Shown here piece after piece: positions 34,952 to 45,473 of a DNA stretch of 54,816 nucleotides (positions are counted from its first letter, which is position 1; each line of letters starts with the position of its first letter). The translations under genes and the position numbers were made by a program. This DNA is from Chloroflexota bacterium (GTDB lineage: Bacteria > Chloroflexota > Anaerolineae > Anaerolineales > Villigracilaceae), in assembly GCA_016191955.1 (NCBI GenBank), contig JACPVC010000209.1, forward strand, positions 1 through 54,816, written 5' to 3'. A model generated the notes under the pieces. The model was not told where the DNA came from and did no database searches. It was given only the letters and a program-made list of their open reading frames with translations.

Positions 34952-35237
34952 AGATGAAATCTTGACAGAAGTCTCATTCCTTGACCCGCGCGATAAACTC
35001 CATTTTGCTTTTCGCGCCACATCCTTTTGTAAATTCATCATCTTTGCTCTTGGCAATCTCTTCAAACTCGTCATGGACCGCGTTATGTTCACTCTTGCTA
35101 AAGAACTCCCCGAAGACATGCGCGGAGTCTATGCCGAAGTGTGCAAGCAAACCATGTCAGGCAATTCGCTCCCTGCGCCGTCCCCGGCGCAGGATTTCCT
35201 CGCAAAACGCCGCTGGGGACGGCGGCTTGAGCCGTAG
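34947..35237 (+). CDS. Small hypothetical protein with C-terminus rewritten by a MITE insertion
   Basis: A 96-codon frame from TTG 34947 (or TTG 34962); no good ribosome site is visible, so translation is uncertain. The first 65 codons (EVSFLDPRDKLHFAFRA, LFKLVMDRVMF, AKELPEDMRGVYAEV) look like a real small protein with a hydrophobic centre. At 35142 the frame enters a MITE-like element that supplies the last 31 codons (CKQTMSGN to RRWGRRLEP). Removing the element and one copy of its direct repeat restores a frame ending YAEVPKGFG and a stop at 35288-35290, 70 codons in all. I do not recognise the family. Confidence 0.35.
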   Translation: MGDEILTEVSFLDPRDKLHFAFRATSFCKFIIFALGNLFKLVMDRVMFTLAKELPEDMRGVYAEVCKQTMSGNSLPAPSPAQDFLAKRRWGRRLEP

Positions 35238-35262
35238 CGGTGACAACCCTTGCTTGCACACC
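35142..35262. mobile_element. MITE-like element, GTGTGCAAGCAA family, copy A
   Basis: A 121-base non-coding element with terminal inverted repeats GTGTGCAAGCAA/TTGCTTGCACAC (35139-35150, 35250-35261). It is bracketed by a 10-base direct repeat TGCCGAAGTG (35132-35141, 35263-35272). The repeat and TIR overlap by 3 bases, so the true target duplication is 7-10 bases. Inside are GCGCCGTCCCCGGCGC and other GC-rich inverted repeats. No transposase is encoded; it would need one elsewhere. Confidence 0.75.
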
Positions 35263-35335
35263 TGCCGAAGTGCCAAAGGGATTTGGATAATGGTTACGAT
35301 ATAATTTCGAAAATTTGTAAATCGGAGCAAACATC

Positions 35336-35833
35336 ATGGCGCAAGAATCGAAAAATGACAGCAACGTCAAACAGAGCGACAAACCGTTGGGCAATAGGCT
35401 CATTCCGTTTCTTTCCTATTCCAAATTAAACAAAACGGCTGCGCGTGAGTTTGCAGGGAAGTTGAAATCCCAAGGCTGGATCGACCCCTGGTTCGATGAA
35501 GAAGATATTCTTCCGGGGCAGGTCTGGGAGGAGGTTGTCGCCAACGGCGTGCGGAATTCCCATGCGGTCATCATCCTTCTTTCAAAGAATGCGGTTACGT
35601 CCGAGGGCTTTTTCCAAAAGGAGATTCGGCTGGCGTTGGATACGGTTGCCGAAAAACCCGATGGGACGATATTCATCCTGCCCATCCGCTTGAACGACTG
35701 TGAAGTGCCCGAGATGTTGAAAAAGTACCAATATGTGGATTATTTCGGTGGCGTAGAACAGAAAGAGCGAGTGTATTCAAGTTTGATCGCTTCGTTGAAA
35801 TTACGGGCAGCAAATTTGGGCATCAAGGTTTAG
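35336..35833 (+). CDS. TIR-domain protein
   Basis: A 165-residue single TIR domain (TIR_2/TIR-like). The opening strand IPFLSYSKLNKTAAREFAGK, the BB-loop region WFDEEDILPGQVWEEVV, AVIILLSKNAVTSEG and FQKEIRLALD fit the family order, with a C-terminal FGGVEQ strand. Bacterial TIR domains may be NADases in signalling or phage defence, or simple interaction modules. I cannot confirm a catalytic Glu from sequence alone. There is no partner gene such as a STING, NLR or Argonaute nearby. It has its own terminator and probably forms a single-gene unit. Confidence 0.85.
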   Translation: MAQESKNDSNVKQSDKPLGNRLIPFLSYSKLNKTAAREFAGKLKSQGWIDPWFDEEDILPGQVWEEVVANGVRNSHAVIILLSKNAVTSEGFFQKEIRLALDTVAEKPDGTIFILPIRLNDCEVPEMLKKYQYVDYFGGVEQKERVYSSLIASLKLRAANLGIKV

Positions 35834-35840
35834 GGTATTC

Positions 35841-35874
35841 AAAGGGCTTCCAATCAAAGGAAGTCCTTTATTTT
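35841..35874 (+). terminator. Terminator after the TIR gene
   Basis: Stem AAAGGGCTTCC/GGAAGTCCTTT (11 bp with one G-U pair; 35841-35851, 35859-35869), loop AATCAAA, followed by ATTTTAT. It starts 8 bases after the stop. Confidence 0.85.
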
Positions 35875-35965
35875 ATCTAAACTCATTTTTTACGTTTAAA
35901 TCCGAATCGTGCTTTCATTTATAATCATTTCTGTTGCTAATAGTCGATGAAACGAGGTAATCTCA

Positions 35966-36664
35966 ATGATACTAAATCGAAAATTCTTATTGCTGTTTGT
36001 AATAGCGGCGCTTTCTCTTACTGCTTGTGGAGGGTCCGCTGATGAAGACTCAGACCCGAACGCTGTCGGAACGGGGGCAGTTGAAACTTTAGTCGCGGGC
36101 TTCTTTGCCACGCAAACTGCCATGGTCACGCCCACACCGTTGAGCACCAACACGTCTTTGCCAACGAATACATTTCTGCCAACGCCAACTACTGCCAATA
36201 CGATAGCTCCTCTCGCAACATGGACACCGGTGGTGGTCTACTACAGTGCCACTGCAAATGTCGCGCTGGTCCCGACTGTAACGGGCACACCTCCCACAGC
36301 TACGCCGAACACAGGCGCGTTGGGATTTGGCTGTAACAACCTTGCCCTCGTCCGCGATGTGAACTACCCAAGCGGCACGACGGTCAAAGCAGGAGAGACC
36401 ATCACAAAGACATGGAAGGTCCAAAATACTGGCTCCTGTAATTGGGAAATTAACTATGCGCTGGTGATTATTCAAGATGAAAACTTTCGTTCTACATGGA
36501 GCAGAATTGGTAAGGTGGTGGCTCCTGGAAGCTGGGCGGAAGTTTCCGTGGTGCTGGAAGTGCCCAAACACGATGGCACCTTCGCTGGTTCGTGGCGTCT
36601 AGCGGATGCGGGTGGAAACGCCTTCGGCGCGACTCTGAGTGTGTCGATTGTGGTGGTAGAGTAA
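35966..36664 (+). CDS. Lipoprotein with NBR1-type Ig-like domain
   Basis: A 232-residue lipoprotein: signal with LTAC (lipid Cys21), a long Thr/Pro linker (about 50-115, e.g. TPTPLSTNTSLPTNTFLPTP), then an Ig-like domain of the type first named in NBR1. Domain marks are VRDVNYPSGTTVKAGETITK, TWKVQNTGSCNWEINYALV and GTFAGSWRLADAGGNAFGA. In Chloroflexota such domains are common on surface lipoproteins and are presumed to bind or cap other surface partners. The role is unknown. It is a lone gene between two terminators. Confidence 0.85.
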   Translation: MILNRKFLLLFVIAALSLTACGGSADEDSDPNAVGTGAVETLVAGFFATQTAMVTPTPLSTNTSLPTNTFLPTPTTANTIAPLATWTPVVVYYSATANVALVPTVTGTPPTATPNTGALGFGCNNLALVRDVNYPSGTTVKAGETITKTWKVQNTGSCNWEINYALVIIQDENFRSTWSRIGKVVAPGSWAEVSVVLEVPKHDGTFAGSWRLADAGGNAFGATLSVSIVVVE

Positions 36665-36691
36665 GCACGAACAAAACATATAACCAACAGA

Positions 36692-36725
36692 ACGCCCTCC
36701 AAATACAGAGGGCGTCTCTATTTAC
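36692..36725. terminator. Bidirectional terminator between the NBR1-Ig lipoprotein and pyrG genes
   Basis: Stem ACGCCCTC/GAGGGCGT (36692-36699, 36708-36715) with an 8-base loop, placed in the 74-base gap between convergent stops (36664 and 36739). On the plus strand it is followed by CTCTATTTACC; on the minus strand by TCTGTTGG, so it works better rightwards. Confidence 0.65.
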
Positions 36726-36738
36726 CATCACCTATTGC

Positions 36739-38509
<1,771 letters not shown>

Positions 38510-38523
38510 TAATATACAAAGAG

Positions 38524-38552
38524 AATGGGGAGGGCGTTATGCCCTCCCCATT
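38524..38552 (-). terminator. Terminator after the Roadblock gene
   Basis: A perfect 12-bp stem AATGGGGAGGGC/GCCCTCCCCATT (38524-38535, 38541-38552) with loop GTTAT, 38 bases after the stop on the minus strand and followed by CTCTTTG. Confidence 0.75.
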
Positions 38553-38590
38553 CGGGGTTGCTTCATTTTGAGGGAAAGTGATTTTCCGTT

Positions 38591-38965
38591 TCATCCGACC
38601 AGTTTCACCAGGTCTTCGGCGGCGCGCCTCATTTCGAGGAAGACCATGCCGAGTTTCGCTTCCTGACGTGCCATCGCGGTGAGGACAGCTTCTTCACCGA
38701 TAGCGGTCAGCACAATCGAACCTTTATCGCCTTTGATGTAAACCTGTTCGAGAGAACCGCGACCCAATTCACCGGAGATGCGCTCGCCAAGACTCAGCAT
38801 CGCCGCAGACATCGCGGACACACGATCTTCTTCCACGCCCTGTTGCAGGGCAGATGCCATAATTAACCCATCCACCGACACAATGGCAGAGGCTTCGATA
38901 TCGGGGGCGGCGGCTTGCATGTTGCGAAGTCGTTCCACGAGTTGTTCAGCGCGGGATGGTGCCAT
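38591..38965 (-). CDS. Roadblock/LC7-domain protein
   Basis: A 124-residue single Roadblock/LC7 domain: RLRNMQAAAPDIEASAIVSVDG (helix-strand), MASALQQGVEEDRVSAMSAAM, then LEQVYIKGDKGSIVLTAIGEEAVLTAM, as in MglB-like and other bacterial LC7 proteins. These form homodimers that usually regulate small Ras-like GTPases. No MglA-like GTPase is present in the window. It is a monocistronic gene with its own terminator; the start has a GGAG-like site. Confidence 0.9.
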   Translation of the reverse strand: MAPSRAEQLVERLRNMQAAAPDIEASAIVSVDGLIMASALQQGVEEDRVSAMSAAMLSLGERISGELGRGSLEQVYIKGDKGSIVLTAIGEEAVLTAMARQEAKLGMVFLEMRRAAEDLVKLVG

Positions 38966-39098
38966 AACTTGAATCTCCTAATAAACGTATACTTGCTTTG
39001 AACGGCTAGAGTTTACCAGAAAAACGTTTATTCGAGAATTGCCCCCACATTTCAATTCATTTTCAATCTCTCGTTATTACAAAAAGGCTCTCCTGTAC

Positions 39099-39347
39099 TT
39101 AACGGGAAAGAGCTTAACCACGAAGGGCACGAAGTACACAAAGGAGGGAAAGGCGGCTGATTTTGCGAGCATTGTGTGCAAGCAAAGGTTGTCAACGGCT
39201 AGTGCTCAAGCCGCCGTCCCCGGCGCAGGGAGCAAGTTACCTGACACCTTTTGCTTGCACATCGAGCATTTTTCCTCACCGCACTGGCGTGCGGTGCAAG
39301 TGTCGTGACCTTTGTGTCCTTTGTGGTAAGAATGGTTTTCCCGTTAA
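39099..39347. repeat. Outer palindromic repeat interrupted by a MITE
   Basis: TTAACGGGAAA (39099-39109) and its complement TTTCCCGTTAA (39337-39347) bound a region with complementary inner pieces: TTAACCACGAAGGGCACGAAG on the left, and CCTTTGTGTCCTTTGTGGT on the right. A perfect CACCGCAC/GTGCGGTG hairpin lies at 39278-39297. The MITE copy B sits inside it. 38966-39098 shows nothing I can name. Confidence 0.5.
39174..39262. mobile_element. MITE-like element, GTGTGCAAGCAA family, copy B (internally deleted)
   Basis: An 89-base element with TIRs GTGTGCAAGCAA/TTGCTTGCACAT (11 of 12 complementary), flanked by an 8-base target duplication CGAGCATT (39166-39173, 39263-39270). It is the reverse complement of copy A at 35142, minus about 40 internal bases that lie between two GCCGTCCCC-type repeats in copy A. 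Confidence 0.75.
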
Positions 39348-39392
39348 TAACGGGAGAACCTACAAAAAGAAAAGGAGAGAACACAAAATAAA

Positions 39393-39475
39393 AAGCTCAA
39401 AGCCGCCGTCCTTTGCGAAGCATCCTGTGGACGGCGGCGTCTGATGAATAAGTCCTTCGCCGAGACTGGCACTGA
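39393..39475. mobile_element. Degenerate relative of the MITE core
   Basis: GCTCAAAGCCGCCGTCCTTT, GCGAAGCATCCTGTGGACGG and CCTTCGCCGAG occur in the order found in the reverse complement of the element at 30853-30980. The internal GCCGCCGTCC/GGACGGCGGC hairpin (39402-39411, 39429-39438) is intact; the ends are lost. The remaining 39476-39564 before the next gene shows no clear element. Confidence 0.5.
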
Positions 39476-39564
39476 GCCTATCGAAATGACGGCAACGGGA
39501 GCAAATCTATAACAAACTTCAGGTACGCCCAAAAACAGCCAAAATTTGACCTCGCTCCTCCTTC

Positions 39565-40191
39565 ATGTTAAACTTACCGATTGCCATGCTCAAGTTATTT
39601 TTGATTCTTGCCCTCTTTTTTCAAAACGCCGCACCTTCGATCACCTCTCCACAAAACGGCGAAACCCTGCGCGGACAAGTCCAGATTCAAGGGCGGATGG
39701 ACATCCCGAACTTTGCTTCAGCGGAACTGGCTTTCACCTTTGCCGCTTCCGCTTCAGACCCCGCCGCGAGCTGGTTTCCCATCCAAACCTTTTCCCAGCC
39801 GGTCACAGATCCTGCCTTTGCCACCTGGGACACGACTGCCGTCACCGATGGTGATTACGCCCTGCGCTTGCGAGTCTTTTTACAGGATGGTACTTCTCAA
39901 GACGTGCTTGTCAACGATTTGAGAATCCGCAATAACGAACCGCTTCCAACGGCTACCATCACACCCACTGAAGCAGTGTTCAATTTTCAACCTCTCAATG
40001 AAACTCCCGGAGCGCCCGGCGGACAAACCCCAACGCCTGCTATCGCCTATCTCACATCCACGCCATTGCCAGCCAACCCAGCCTCATTGACCACTTCCTC
40101 CATCTTCACCATCTTCTGGCAAAGCGCCCTACTGGTTCTTGTCCTGTTCGCCTTTTTCTCTCTCATCCTCCGCCTCCGCAAAGACACCTAG
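39565..40191 (+). CDS. Secreted membrane-anchored protein with Ig-like fold
   Basis: A 208-residue protein with an N-terminal signal (MLNLPIAMLKLFLILALFFQ; an inner Met at 39586 is an equally good start). An extracellular beta-rich domain (SITSPQNGETLRGQVQIQG, then TWDTTAVTDGDYALRLRVF, LVNDLRIRNNEP) is followed by a Thr/Pro stretch and a C-terminal membrane helix (about 180-200) ending in RLRKDT. The SPxNGExLrGxVxIxG pattern suggests an Ig/Big-type domain. Function unknown. It precedes pth by 59 bases. Confidence 0.7.
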   Translation: MLNLPIAMLKLFLILALFFQNAAPSITSPQNGETLRGQVQIQGRMDIPNFASAELAFTFAASASDPAASWFPIQTFSQPVTDPAFATWDTTAVTDGDYALRLRVFLQDGTSQDVLVNDLRIRNNEPLPTATITPTEAVFNFQPLNETPGAPGGQTPTPAIAYLTSTPLPANPASLTTSSIFTIFWQSALLVLVLFAFFSLILRLRKDT

Positions 40192-40250
40192 CTACTACTC
40201 ACTGATTACTGACCACTGTTCGCTGCTCACTAACTAACTGGAACCTACCC

Positions 40251-40832
40251 ATGACAGACTCCTACCTCATCATTGGTCTCGGTAACCCGGGACGTGAATA
40301 TAAAGATACCCGCCACAACATCGGCTTCATGTTCGTTGACCACCTCGCTGAGAAGATCGCCGCCCGAGGAATGAAAGTGCAATCCAAAGCCATTGTCACA
40401 TCCGGCTTGTACGAAGAACGCAAACTTATCCTTGCCAAGCCGCAGACATACATGAATCTCTCCGGTCACTCTGTGCAGGGACTTTTGCATTTCTACAAGA
40501 TTCCGCACACGCATTTGCTCGTCGCTCACGACGACCTGGACATTCCCTACGGCACGATCCGCATCCGTCCCACTGGCGGACCGGGCGGTCAGCGCGGCAT
40601 GGCGAATACCATCGAACTGCTCGGCACCAAAGACTTTCCGCGCCTGCGCCTTGGCATTGGTCGCCCGCCTGGGCGCATGGACCCGAAAGACTACGTTCTG
40701 CAAGACTTCTCGAAGGATGAACTCAAACTCATGCCTGAACTCCTCGTCCGCGCATCTGATGCCGCTCTCGAATTCGTGATGCATGGACTGAACGCCGCGA
40801 TGAATAAGTACAATGGCGGGCTGGATTCCTGA
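40251..40832 (+). CDS. pth: Peptidyl-tRNA hydrolase
   Basis: Recycles peptidyl-tRNA by cleaving the ester bond. The 193-residue protein has LIIGLGNPGREYKDTRHNIGF with the substrate-binding Asn and catalytic His near residues 12 and 23, KPQTYMNLSGHSV, LLVAHDDLDIPYGTIRIRPT and GGPGGQRGMANTIELLGTKDF, all diagnostic. Normal length. It is followed after 63 bases by mfd, the same order as in many bacteria. Confidence 0.97.
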   Translation: MTDSYLIIGLGNPGREYKDTRHNIGFMFVDHLAEKIAARGMKVQSKAIVTSGLYEERKLILAKPQTYMNLSGHSVQGLLHFYKIPHTHLLVAHDDLDIPYGTIRIRPTGGPGGQRGMANTIELLGTKDFPRLRLGIGRPPGRMDPKDYVLQDFSKDELKLMPELLVRASDAALEFVMHGLNAAMNKYNGGLDS

Positions 40833-40844
40833 CTTTTACGCACT

Positions 40845-40862
40845 ACGCATTACGTAATGCGT
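40845..40862. repeat. Perfect 18-bp palindrome between pth and mfd
   Basis: ACGCATTACGTAATGCGT is fully self-complementary and is followed by a third partial copy (AATGCGTAAC). Similar low-complexity ACTGATTACTGACCACTG-like sequence fills the gap before pth (40195-40240). No promoter or terminator is obvious in it. Confidence 0.5.
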
Positions 40863-40895
40863 AATGCGTAACTTGCTTCTCATCACTAGACTCGA

Positions 40896-43800
40896 ATGCA
40901 ACCTCTTCTTGCCCATCTTCACGCTCTTTCCTCATATCAGCACCTGCTGAGTGAACTCACCGCACGTAAACCTGTCTCTGGATTGGGCTTGCCGCGTTCT
41001 GCGCGTTTACCTGTCCTCGCCTCCCTCCACGCGGACATGAATCAGCCTATCCTGCTTATCACCGACCGCGCCGACCATGCGTTGTCGATGTTCGATGAAT
41101 TGGGGTTTTGGATCAAATCTCCACGTTATTTGTTTACGGAGCCCAACCCGCTTTTTTATGAAGATGCTGCTTGGGGTGTCACGACCCGCCGCGAACGCCT
41201 GCAAACGCTTACAGCCCTCTCCAATTACCACTTACCATTTACCAAAAAGCCTGAAACTCCGCCCATCATTGTGGCATCAGTCCGCTCGTTAATGACACGC
41301 ACCCTGCCGCGGAGGGACTTTCTCAAGGCGTGCAAAAAGCTATCAGTCAACCAGAACAACCAACCCGACGGTCTGATGCGCGAGTGGGCGCGGATCGGTT
41401 ACCAACGTGTCAACACGGTCTTGGAGCCGGGTCAATTCTCCGGGCGTGGTGGTATCCTCGATGTGTGGGCGCCCACGGAACTGAATCCCGTGCGCCTCGA
41501 TTTCTTTGGCGACGAGATCGAAACCATTCGCAGTTTTGACCCCGCCACACAGCGCACGCTTGAAAAACTTGAGTCGATTCTCGTCACACCTTCGCGCGAA
41601 TTTCTTGCGGATACGACCGAATCTGAAGCGCAACTTTCCGAATTTCATATACCACTGCTGCATGGGCAGCCTGCATCGTTATTGGATTATCTGCCGCAAA
41701 AAACGCTTGTGTTGGTGGATGACGTTAGCCTCATCGAAGTGATGGCGAATGAAGTGGAGGAACAGGCGGTTAAGTTTCGGCAGGAGAGTATCAACGAAGG
41801 CACGCTCTCATCGGACTTCCCCGTGCCCTATGTGCCGTGGTCTGAGTTGAACGACAACCTAAGCGAGTTCGTTCATTTGGAACTTGGTCACTCTACCGAA
41901 GAGGAAGGTGGTGTTCAACTCGCCTCTTACTTTGGTCACGACGAACGCTTCGGTGGACGACTCAAACCGTTTATCGATTACCTTGCGCCCATCGTTGAGA
42001 ACGGCGAACAAGTCTTCATCGTCTCGCGTCAGGCGCAGCGCTTGCGTGAACTTTGGAGCGAGTATTATCCCGAATCCGAACACCCCAACCTCGAATTCAC
42101 TGAAGCCTCGCTCTCGGAAGGCTTCACTCTCAAAGACCAATCTCTAATCTCTATTCATCTTATTACTGATTCAGAAGTCTTCGGTTGGGAGCGCCCTCAG
42201 CCGCGCACACGCCAGCGCCAAGCCGCGGATACGCCCGAGTCGCTGTATGCGGATTTGCAAGTGGGTGATTACGTTGTCCATGTCGATCACGGCATCGGGC
42301 GTTTCGCGGGTCTTATCCAGCGACGGTTGGAAGGACACGAACGAGAGTATCTCACCGTTGAGTATGAGCGCGGCGATATTCTCTACGTCCCCGTCCACCA
42401 GGCGGATCGGCTCACACGCTATGTCGGCGCGGATGGCGGCAAGCCGTCGCTGGATAATCTTGGCGGGCAGGCATGGGCGGAGACCAAGGAGCGAGTCAAA
42501 GAGGCGGTGCAGAAAGTCGCCGAGGACTTACTCGATCTGTACGCGCGTCGTCAAGTAGTGGTAGGTTATGCTTTCTCTGAAGATACACAATGGCAAAAGG
42601 AACTCGAAGACAGTTTTCCATATGTGGAGACCGAAGATCAGAAACGCGCCATCATTGATATCAAACACGATATGGAACGCGCCCGCCCGATGGACCGTCT
42701 CTTGTGCGGGGATGTGGGCTATGGCAAGACCGAAGTCGCATTACGCGCCGCCTTCAAAGCAGTGATGAGCGGCAAGCAGGTGGCGGTGCTGGTGCCGACG
42801 ACTGTGTTGGCGCAGCAACATTTCGAGACCTTCTCTCAACGCCTCGCTGCTTTTCCTGTTAATGTAGAAATGCTTTCGCGCTTTCGCACCCCGCGCGAAC
42901 AAACAGAGATTCTGCATCAACTTTCCATCGGTGAAGTGGACATCATCATCGGGACGCATCGCCTCATCTCATCCGATGTCCTGTTCAAAGATTTGGGCTT
43001 GGTGGTCATCGACGAAGAACAACGCTTCGGCGTGACGCATAAGGAGCATCTCAAAAAACTCCGCACCGAAGTGGATGTGCTGACGCTCACCGCCACGCCG
43101 ATTCCGCGCACGCTTTACATGGCGTTGACGGGCGTTCGCGATATTTCGAACCTCAACACGCCGCCCGAAGAGCGCTTGCCCATCATCACCCACGTCGGAC
43201 CGTACTCGCCGCGTTTGGTGCGTCAAGCCATTCTGCGTGAACTGGAACGCGGCGGACAAATCTTCTTCGTCCACAACCGCGTGCAGACGATTGACGCGAT
43301 GCGAGCGCATCTTGAGCAACTTGTCCCCGAAGCGCGGGTAGATATTGGCCACGGGCAGATGGCGGAGAACCAACTTTCGGCGGTCATGCATCGCTTTGGC
43401 AATGGCGAGATCGACATTCTGCTTTCCACCACCATCATCGAATCTGGCTTGGATATTCCCAATGCCAACACCCTCATCGTAGACCGCGCCGACACCTTCG
43501 GCTTGGCACAACTCTATCAACTGCGCGGACGTGTCGGGCGCGGAGCTATGCGGGCATATGCTTATTTTTTCCGCCACAAGAAACTCACGCCGACACTGGA
43601 AGGTCAGCAACGCCTTGAAGTCATCGCGGAGAATACTCAGCTTGGCGCGGGTTATTCGATTGCCATGCGCGACCTTGAAATTCGCGGCGCGGGCGAATTG
43701 CTCGGTACGCGTCAGCATGGGTTCATTCAATCAGTCGGCTTTCATCTTTACACAAGAATGCTGGCAGATGCAGTAAGGCGCTTGAGAAGAATCGCCACGG

Positions 43801-44291
43801 ATGTTTTGAAAGTTGAAAGTGGAAAGTGGGATGGAGCTTTTTCCACATTCAACCTGCCGCTTTCCATTCCTGTCAATGTTGACCTTCCTCTTGCAGTTGG
43901 CATTCCTGCCACCTACATCTCCGATCAAGATTTGCGCCTGCGCCTCTACCGCCGCATCGCAGACTTGCGCGACGAAACCGAACTCGATGCACTCGGTTCT
44001 GAGTTCCGCGACCGCTTCGGTCAACTGCCGGAGATGGTCCAGAATCTCTTTTATCAAATTCGCGTCAAATTGCGGGCTGAAGAAGCGAGTCTCACCTCGG
44101 TCAGTTGGGAAGCGGGGCAGATTCTGCTCAAGTATCCCGCACCCGTTGAAGGCGCGGAGGCGAAGCGTCTGCCTGATTTGCCGAATGGTGTGAGAGGCGG
44201 AAAAGGTCAATATTGGGTCACGGTCACGAAGGAGGAAGTCTGGACTGCAAAGCTGTTGGATGTTTTAGCCCAATTGGGGGACGGGAAATAA
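40896..44291 (+). CDS. mfd: Transcription-repair coupling factor Mfd
   Basis: A DNA translocase that removes RNA polymerase stalled at lesions and recruits UvrA. The 1131-residue protein has an N-terminal UvrB-like part ([27 protein letters not shown]) and the RNA-polymerase-interacting domain ([20 protein letters not shown]). The helicase core has Walker [32 protein letters not shown] and [16 protein letters not shown]. The second helicase lobe has [19 protein letters not shown] and QLRGRVGRG, followed by the C-terminal D7 domain. Length is normal. It fits a DNA-repair theme with uvrB at 47197. Confidence 0.98.
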   Translation: MQPLLAHLHALSSYQHLLSELTARKPVSGLGLPRSARLPVLASLHADMNQPILLITDRADHALSMFDELGFWIKSPRYLFTEPNPLFYEDAAWGVTTRRERLQTLTALSNYHLPFTKKPETPPIIVASVRSLMTRTLPRRDFLKACKKLSVNQNNQPDGLMREWARIGYQRVNTVLEPGQFSGRGGILDVWAPTELNPVRLDFFGDEIETIRSFDPATQRTLEKLESILVTPSREFLADTTESEAQLSEFHIPLLHGQPASLLDYLPQKTLVLVDDVSLIEVMANEVEEQAVKFRQESINEGTLSSDFPVPYVPWSELNDNLSEFVHLELGHSTEEEGGVQLASYFGHDERFGGRLKPFIDYLAPIVENGEQVFIVSRQAQRLRELWSEYYPESEHPNLEFTEASLSEGFTLKDQSLISIHLITDSEVFGWERPQPRTRQRQAADTPESLYADLQVGDYVVHVDHGIGRFAGLIQRRLEGHEREYLTVEYERGDILYVPVHQADRLTRYVGADGGKPSLDNLGGQAWAETKERVKEAVQKVAEDLLDLYARRQVVVGYAFSEDTQWQKELEDSFPYVETEDQKRAIIDIKHDMERARPMDRLLCGDVGYGKTEVALRAAFKAVMSGKQVAVLVPTTVLAQQHFETFSQRLAAFPVNVEMLSRFRTPREQTEILHQLSIGEVDIIIGTHRLISSDVLFKDLGLVVIDEEQRFGVTHKEHLKKLRTEVDVLTLTATPIPRTLYMALTGVRDISNLNTPPEERLPIITHVGPYSPRLVRQAILRELERGGQIFFVHNRVQTIDAMRAHLEQLVPEARVDIGHGQMAENQLSAVMHRFGNGEIDILLSTTIIESGLDIPNANTLIVDRADTFGLAQLYQLRGRVGRGAMRAYAYFFRHKKLTPTLEGQQRLEVIAENTQLGAGYSIAMRDLEIRGAGELLGTRQHGFIQSVGFHLYTRMLADAVRRLRRIATDVLKVESGKWDGAFSTFNLPLSIPVNVDLPLAVGIPATYISDQDLRLRLYRRIADLRDETELDALGSEFRDRFGQLPEMVQNLFYQIRVKLRAEEASLTSVSWEAGQILLKYPAPVEGAEAKRLPDLPNGVRGGKGQYWVTVTKEEVWTAKLLDVLAQLGDGK

Positions 44292-44337
44292 ACCCATTTG
44301 CAGTGTTATAAACAACAAACATAAAAAGGAGAGATCG

Positions 44338-45234
44338 ATGAAGAGAAAAATTTTGTTCTTGTTTGTTGTTTTGGCTATGCTGCTCTCAGCGTGTGGCGGG
44401 CAACCCGCACAGGATATCGATGCGATCGTGCAAGCCACCTTTCAAGCGTTGACAGCGCAGGCTCCTGCGGCGACACCTGTTGCACAGACAGGCAGTATTT
44501 CCGGCGAGCTGTCCTACCCTTCGGAGGGAATTCCGCCGCTGCTGGTCGTTGCTTTCAACACGACAACGGGACATTACTATTGGGTACAGACGGCTCAGAA
44601 TCAATCCACTTACCAAATCGATAACCTACCGGTTGGAAAATACACCGTTTTTGCGTATGCCCTGCCGGATGGAAAACTGGTTGGAGCGTATGACCAGTTC
44701 TATGTCTGTGGGTTGCATCAGGGTTGTAACGATCTGTCTTTGATCGAAGTGGATGTCGTGGCAGGTGCCATAACCCCCAACATTAACCCCGGCGACTGGT
44801 ATGGCGACCCGACGCAATGGCCCCCCATGCCGAACGACCCGAGTATCCCGAATTTGGGTGTGGGTGGTGAGTCTGTTGGTACTGGCGGTATCGCGGGACA
44901 ATTAAGCTATCCATCCAGCTTTATTCCAGCCATGATGGTGGTTGCGTTTGATGTGAATAGCCAGAGCTATCAATATGTCCTCACAAACGAAAATTCCTCC
45001 ACCTATCAAATTGACGGTCTCGCGCCGGGCACTTATTTCGTGGTTGCATATCCTTCCGATAATTCATCTTACCCCGGTGGATATTCTCAAGCCGTTCCAT
45101 GTGGGCTTCTTGCCACTTGTACCGATCACAATTTAATCCCTGTGGAAGTGAAGAGCGGGGAAGTTGCTCAGGGAATCAACCCCGGCGACTTCTACGCCCC
45201 GCCTGGGACCTTCCCCGCCGCTCCGGCTCCTTAA
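44338..45234 (+). CDS. Lipoprotein with two tandem prealbumin-like repeats
   Basis: A 298-residue lipoprotein (MKRKILFLFVVLAMLLSAC, lipid Cys19). After a short linker come two copies of a domain of about 110 residues (about 52-155 and 185-285). Each carries GELSYPS or GQLSYPS, IPP/IPA-VVAF, a Tyr-Val strand, STYQID-L-G-Y-V-AY, a CGL-x4-C-x-L loop with two Cys, and an INPGD end. The fold is likely a transthyretin/carboxypeptidase-regulatory-like beta sandwich with one disulphide per repeat. No function can be given. AAGGAGAG precedes the ATG, and a terminator follows. Confidence 0.8.
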   Translation: MKRKILFLFVVLAMLLSACGGQPAQDIDAIVQATFQALTAQAPAATPVAQTGSISGELSYPSEGIPPLLVVAFNTTTGHYYWVQTAQNQSTYQIDNLPVGKYTVFAYALPDGKLVGAYDQFYVCGLHQGCNDLSLIEVDVVAGAITPNINPGDWYGDPTQWPPMPNDPSIPNLGVGGESVGTGGIAGQLSYPSSFIPAMMVVAFDVNSQSYQYVLTNENSSTYQIDGLAPGTYFVVAYPSDNSSYPGGYSQAVPCGLLATCTDHNLIPVEVKSGEVAQGINPGDFYAPPGTFPAAPAP

Positions 45235-45270
45235 CCCGCCGACGTTTGATTCAGTTTTCTGAAAAATTTT

Positions 45271-45303
45271 CGCCCCGAGAGTTTTTGCTCCCGGGGCGTT
45301 TTA
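45271..45303 (+). terminator. Terminator after the repeat lipoprotein
   Basis: Stem CGCCCCG/CGGGGCG (45271-45277, 45292-45298) extends inward with GAG/CTC after one mismatch, loop about 6 bases, followed by TTTTATTT. Confidence 0.85.
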
Positions 45304-45310
45304 TTTATTC

Positions 45311-45449
45311 ACTCACCTTACGCACCCAGCCGTGTCACCCTGAGCGGCAGCGAAGGGTCTCTGGGGTAATCGTAGTGGTTCTCACCGCACTGCATCCGCA
45401 ACGCGGTGCATGTGTCGCTTTGCTCAGAACGACATTGCGTAAGGTGAGT
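45311..45449. mobile_element. MITE-like element with perfect ACTCACCTTACGCA ends
   Basis: A 139-base non-coding element with perfect 14-bp terminal inverted repeats ACTCACCTTACGCA/TGCGTAAGGTGAGT (45311-45324, 45436-45449) and a 5-base target duplication TATTC (45306-45310, 45450-45454). Inside are GTCACCCTGAGCGGCAGCG and CACCGCA/CGCGGTG pieces; part of this interior resembles 39276-39312. It shares its ends with 11043-11236. Confidence 0.7.
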
Positions 45450-45473
45450 TATTCATCCACTTATATGGAAATC

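Noticed and set aside
35098..35403. A 101-codon minus-strand frame across the MITE region
   Set aside because: It runs through both MITE TIRs and into the TIR gene start, with no ribosome site or family features.
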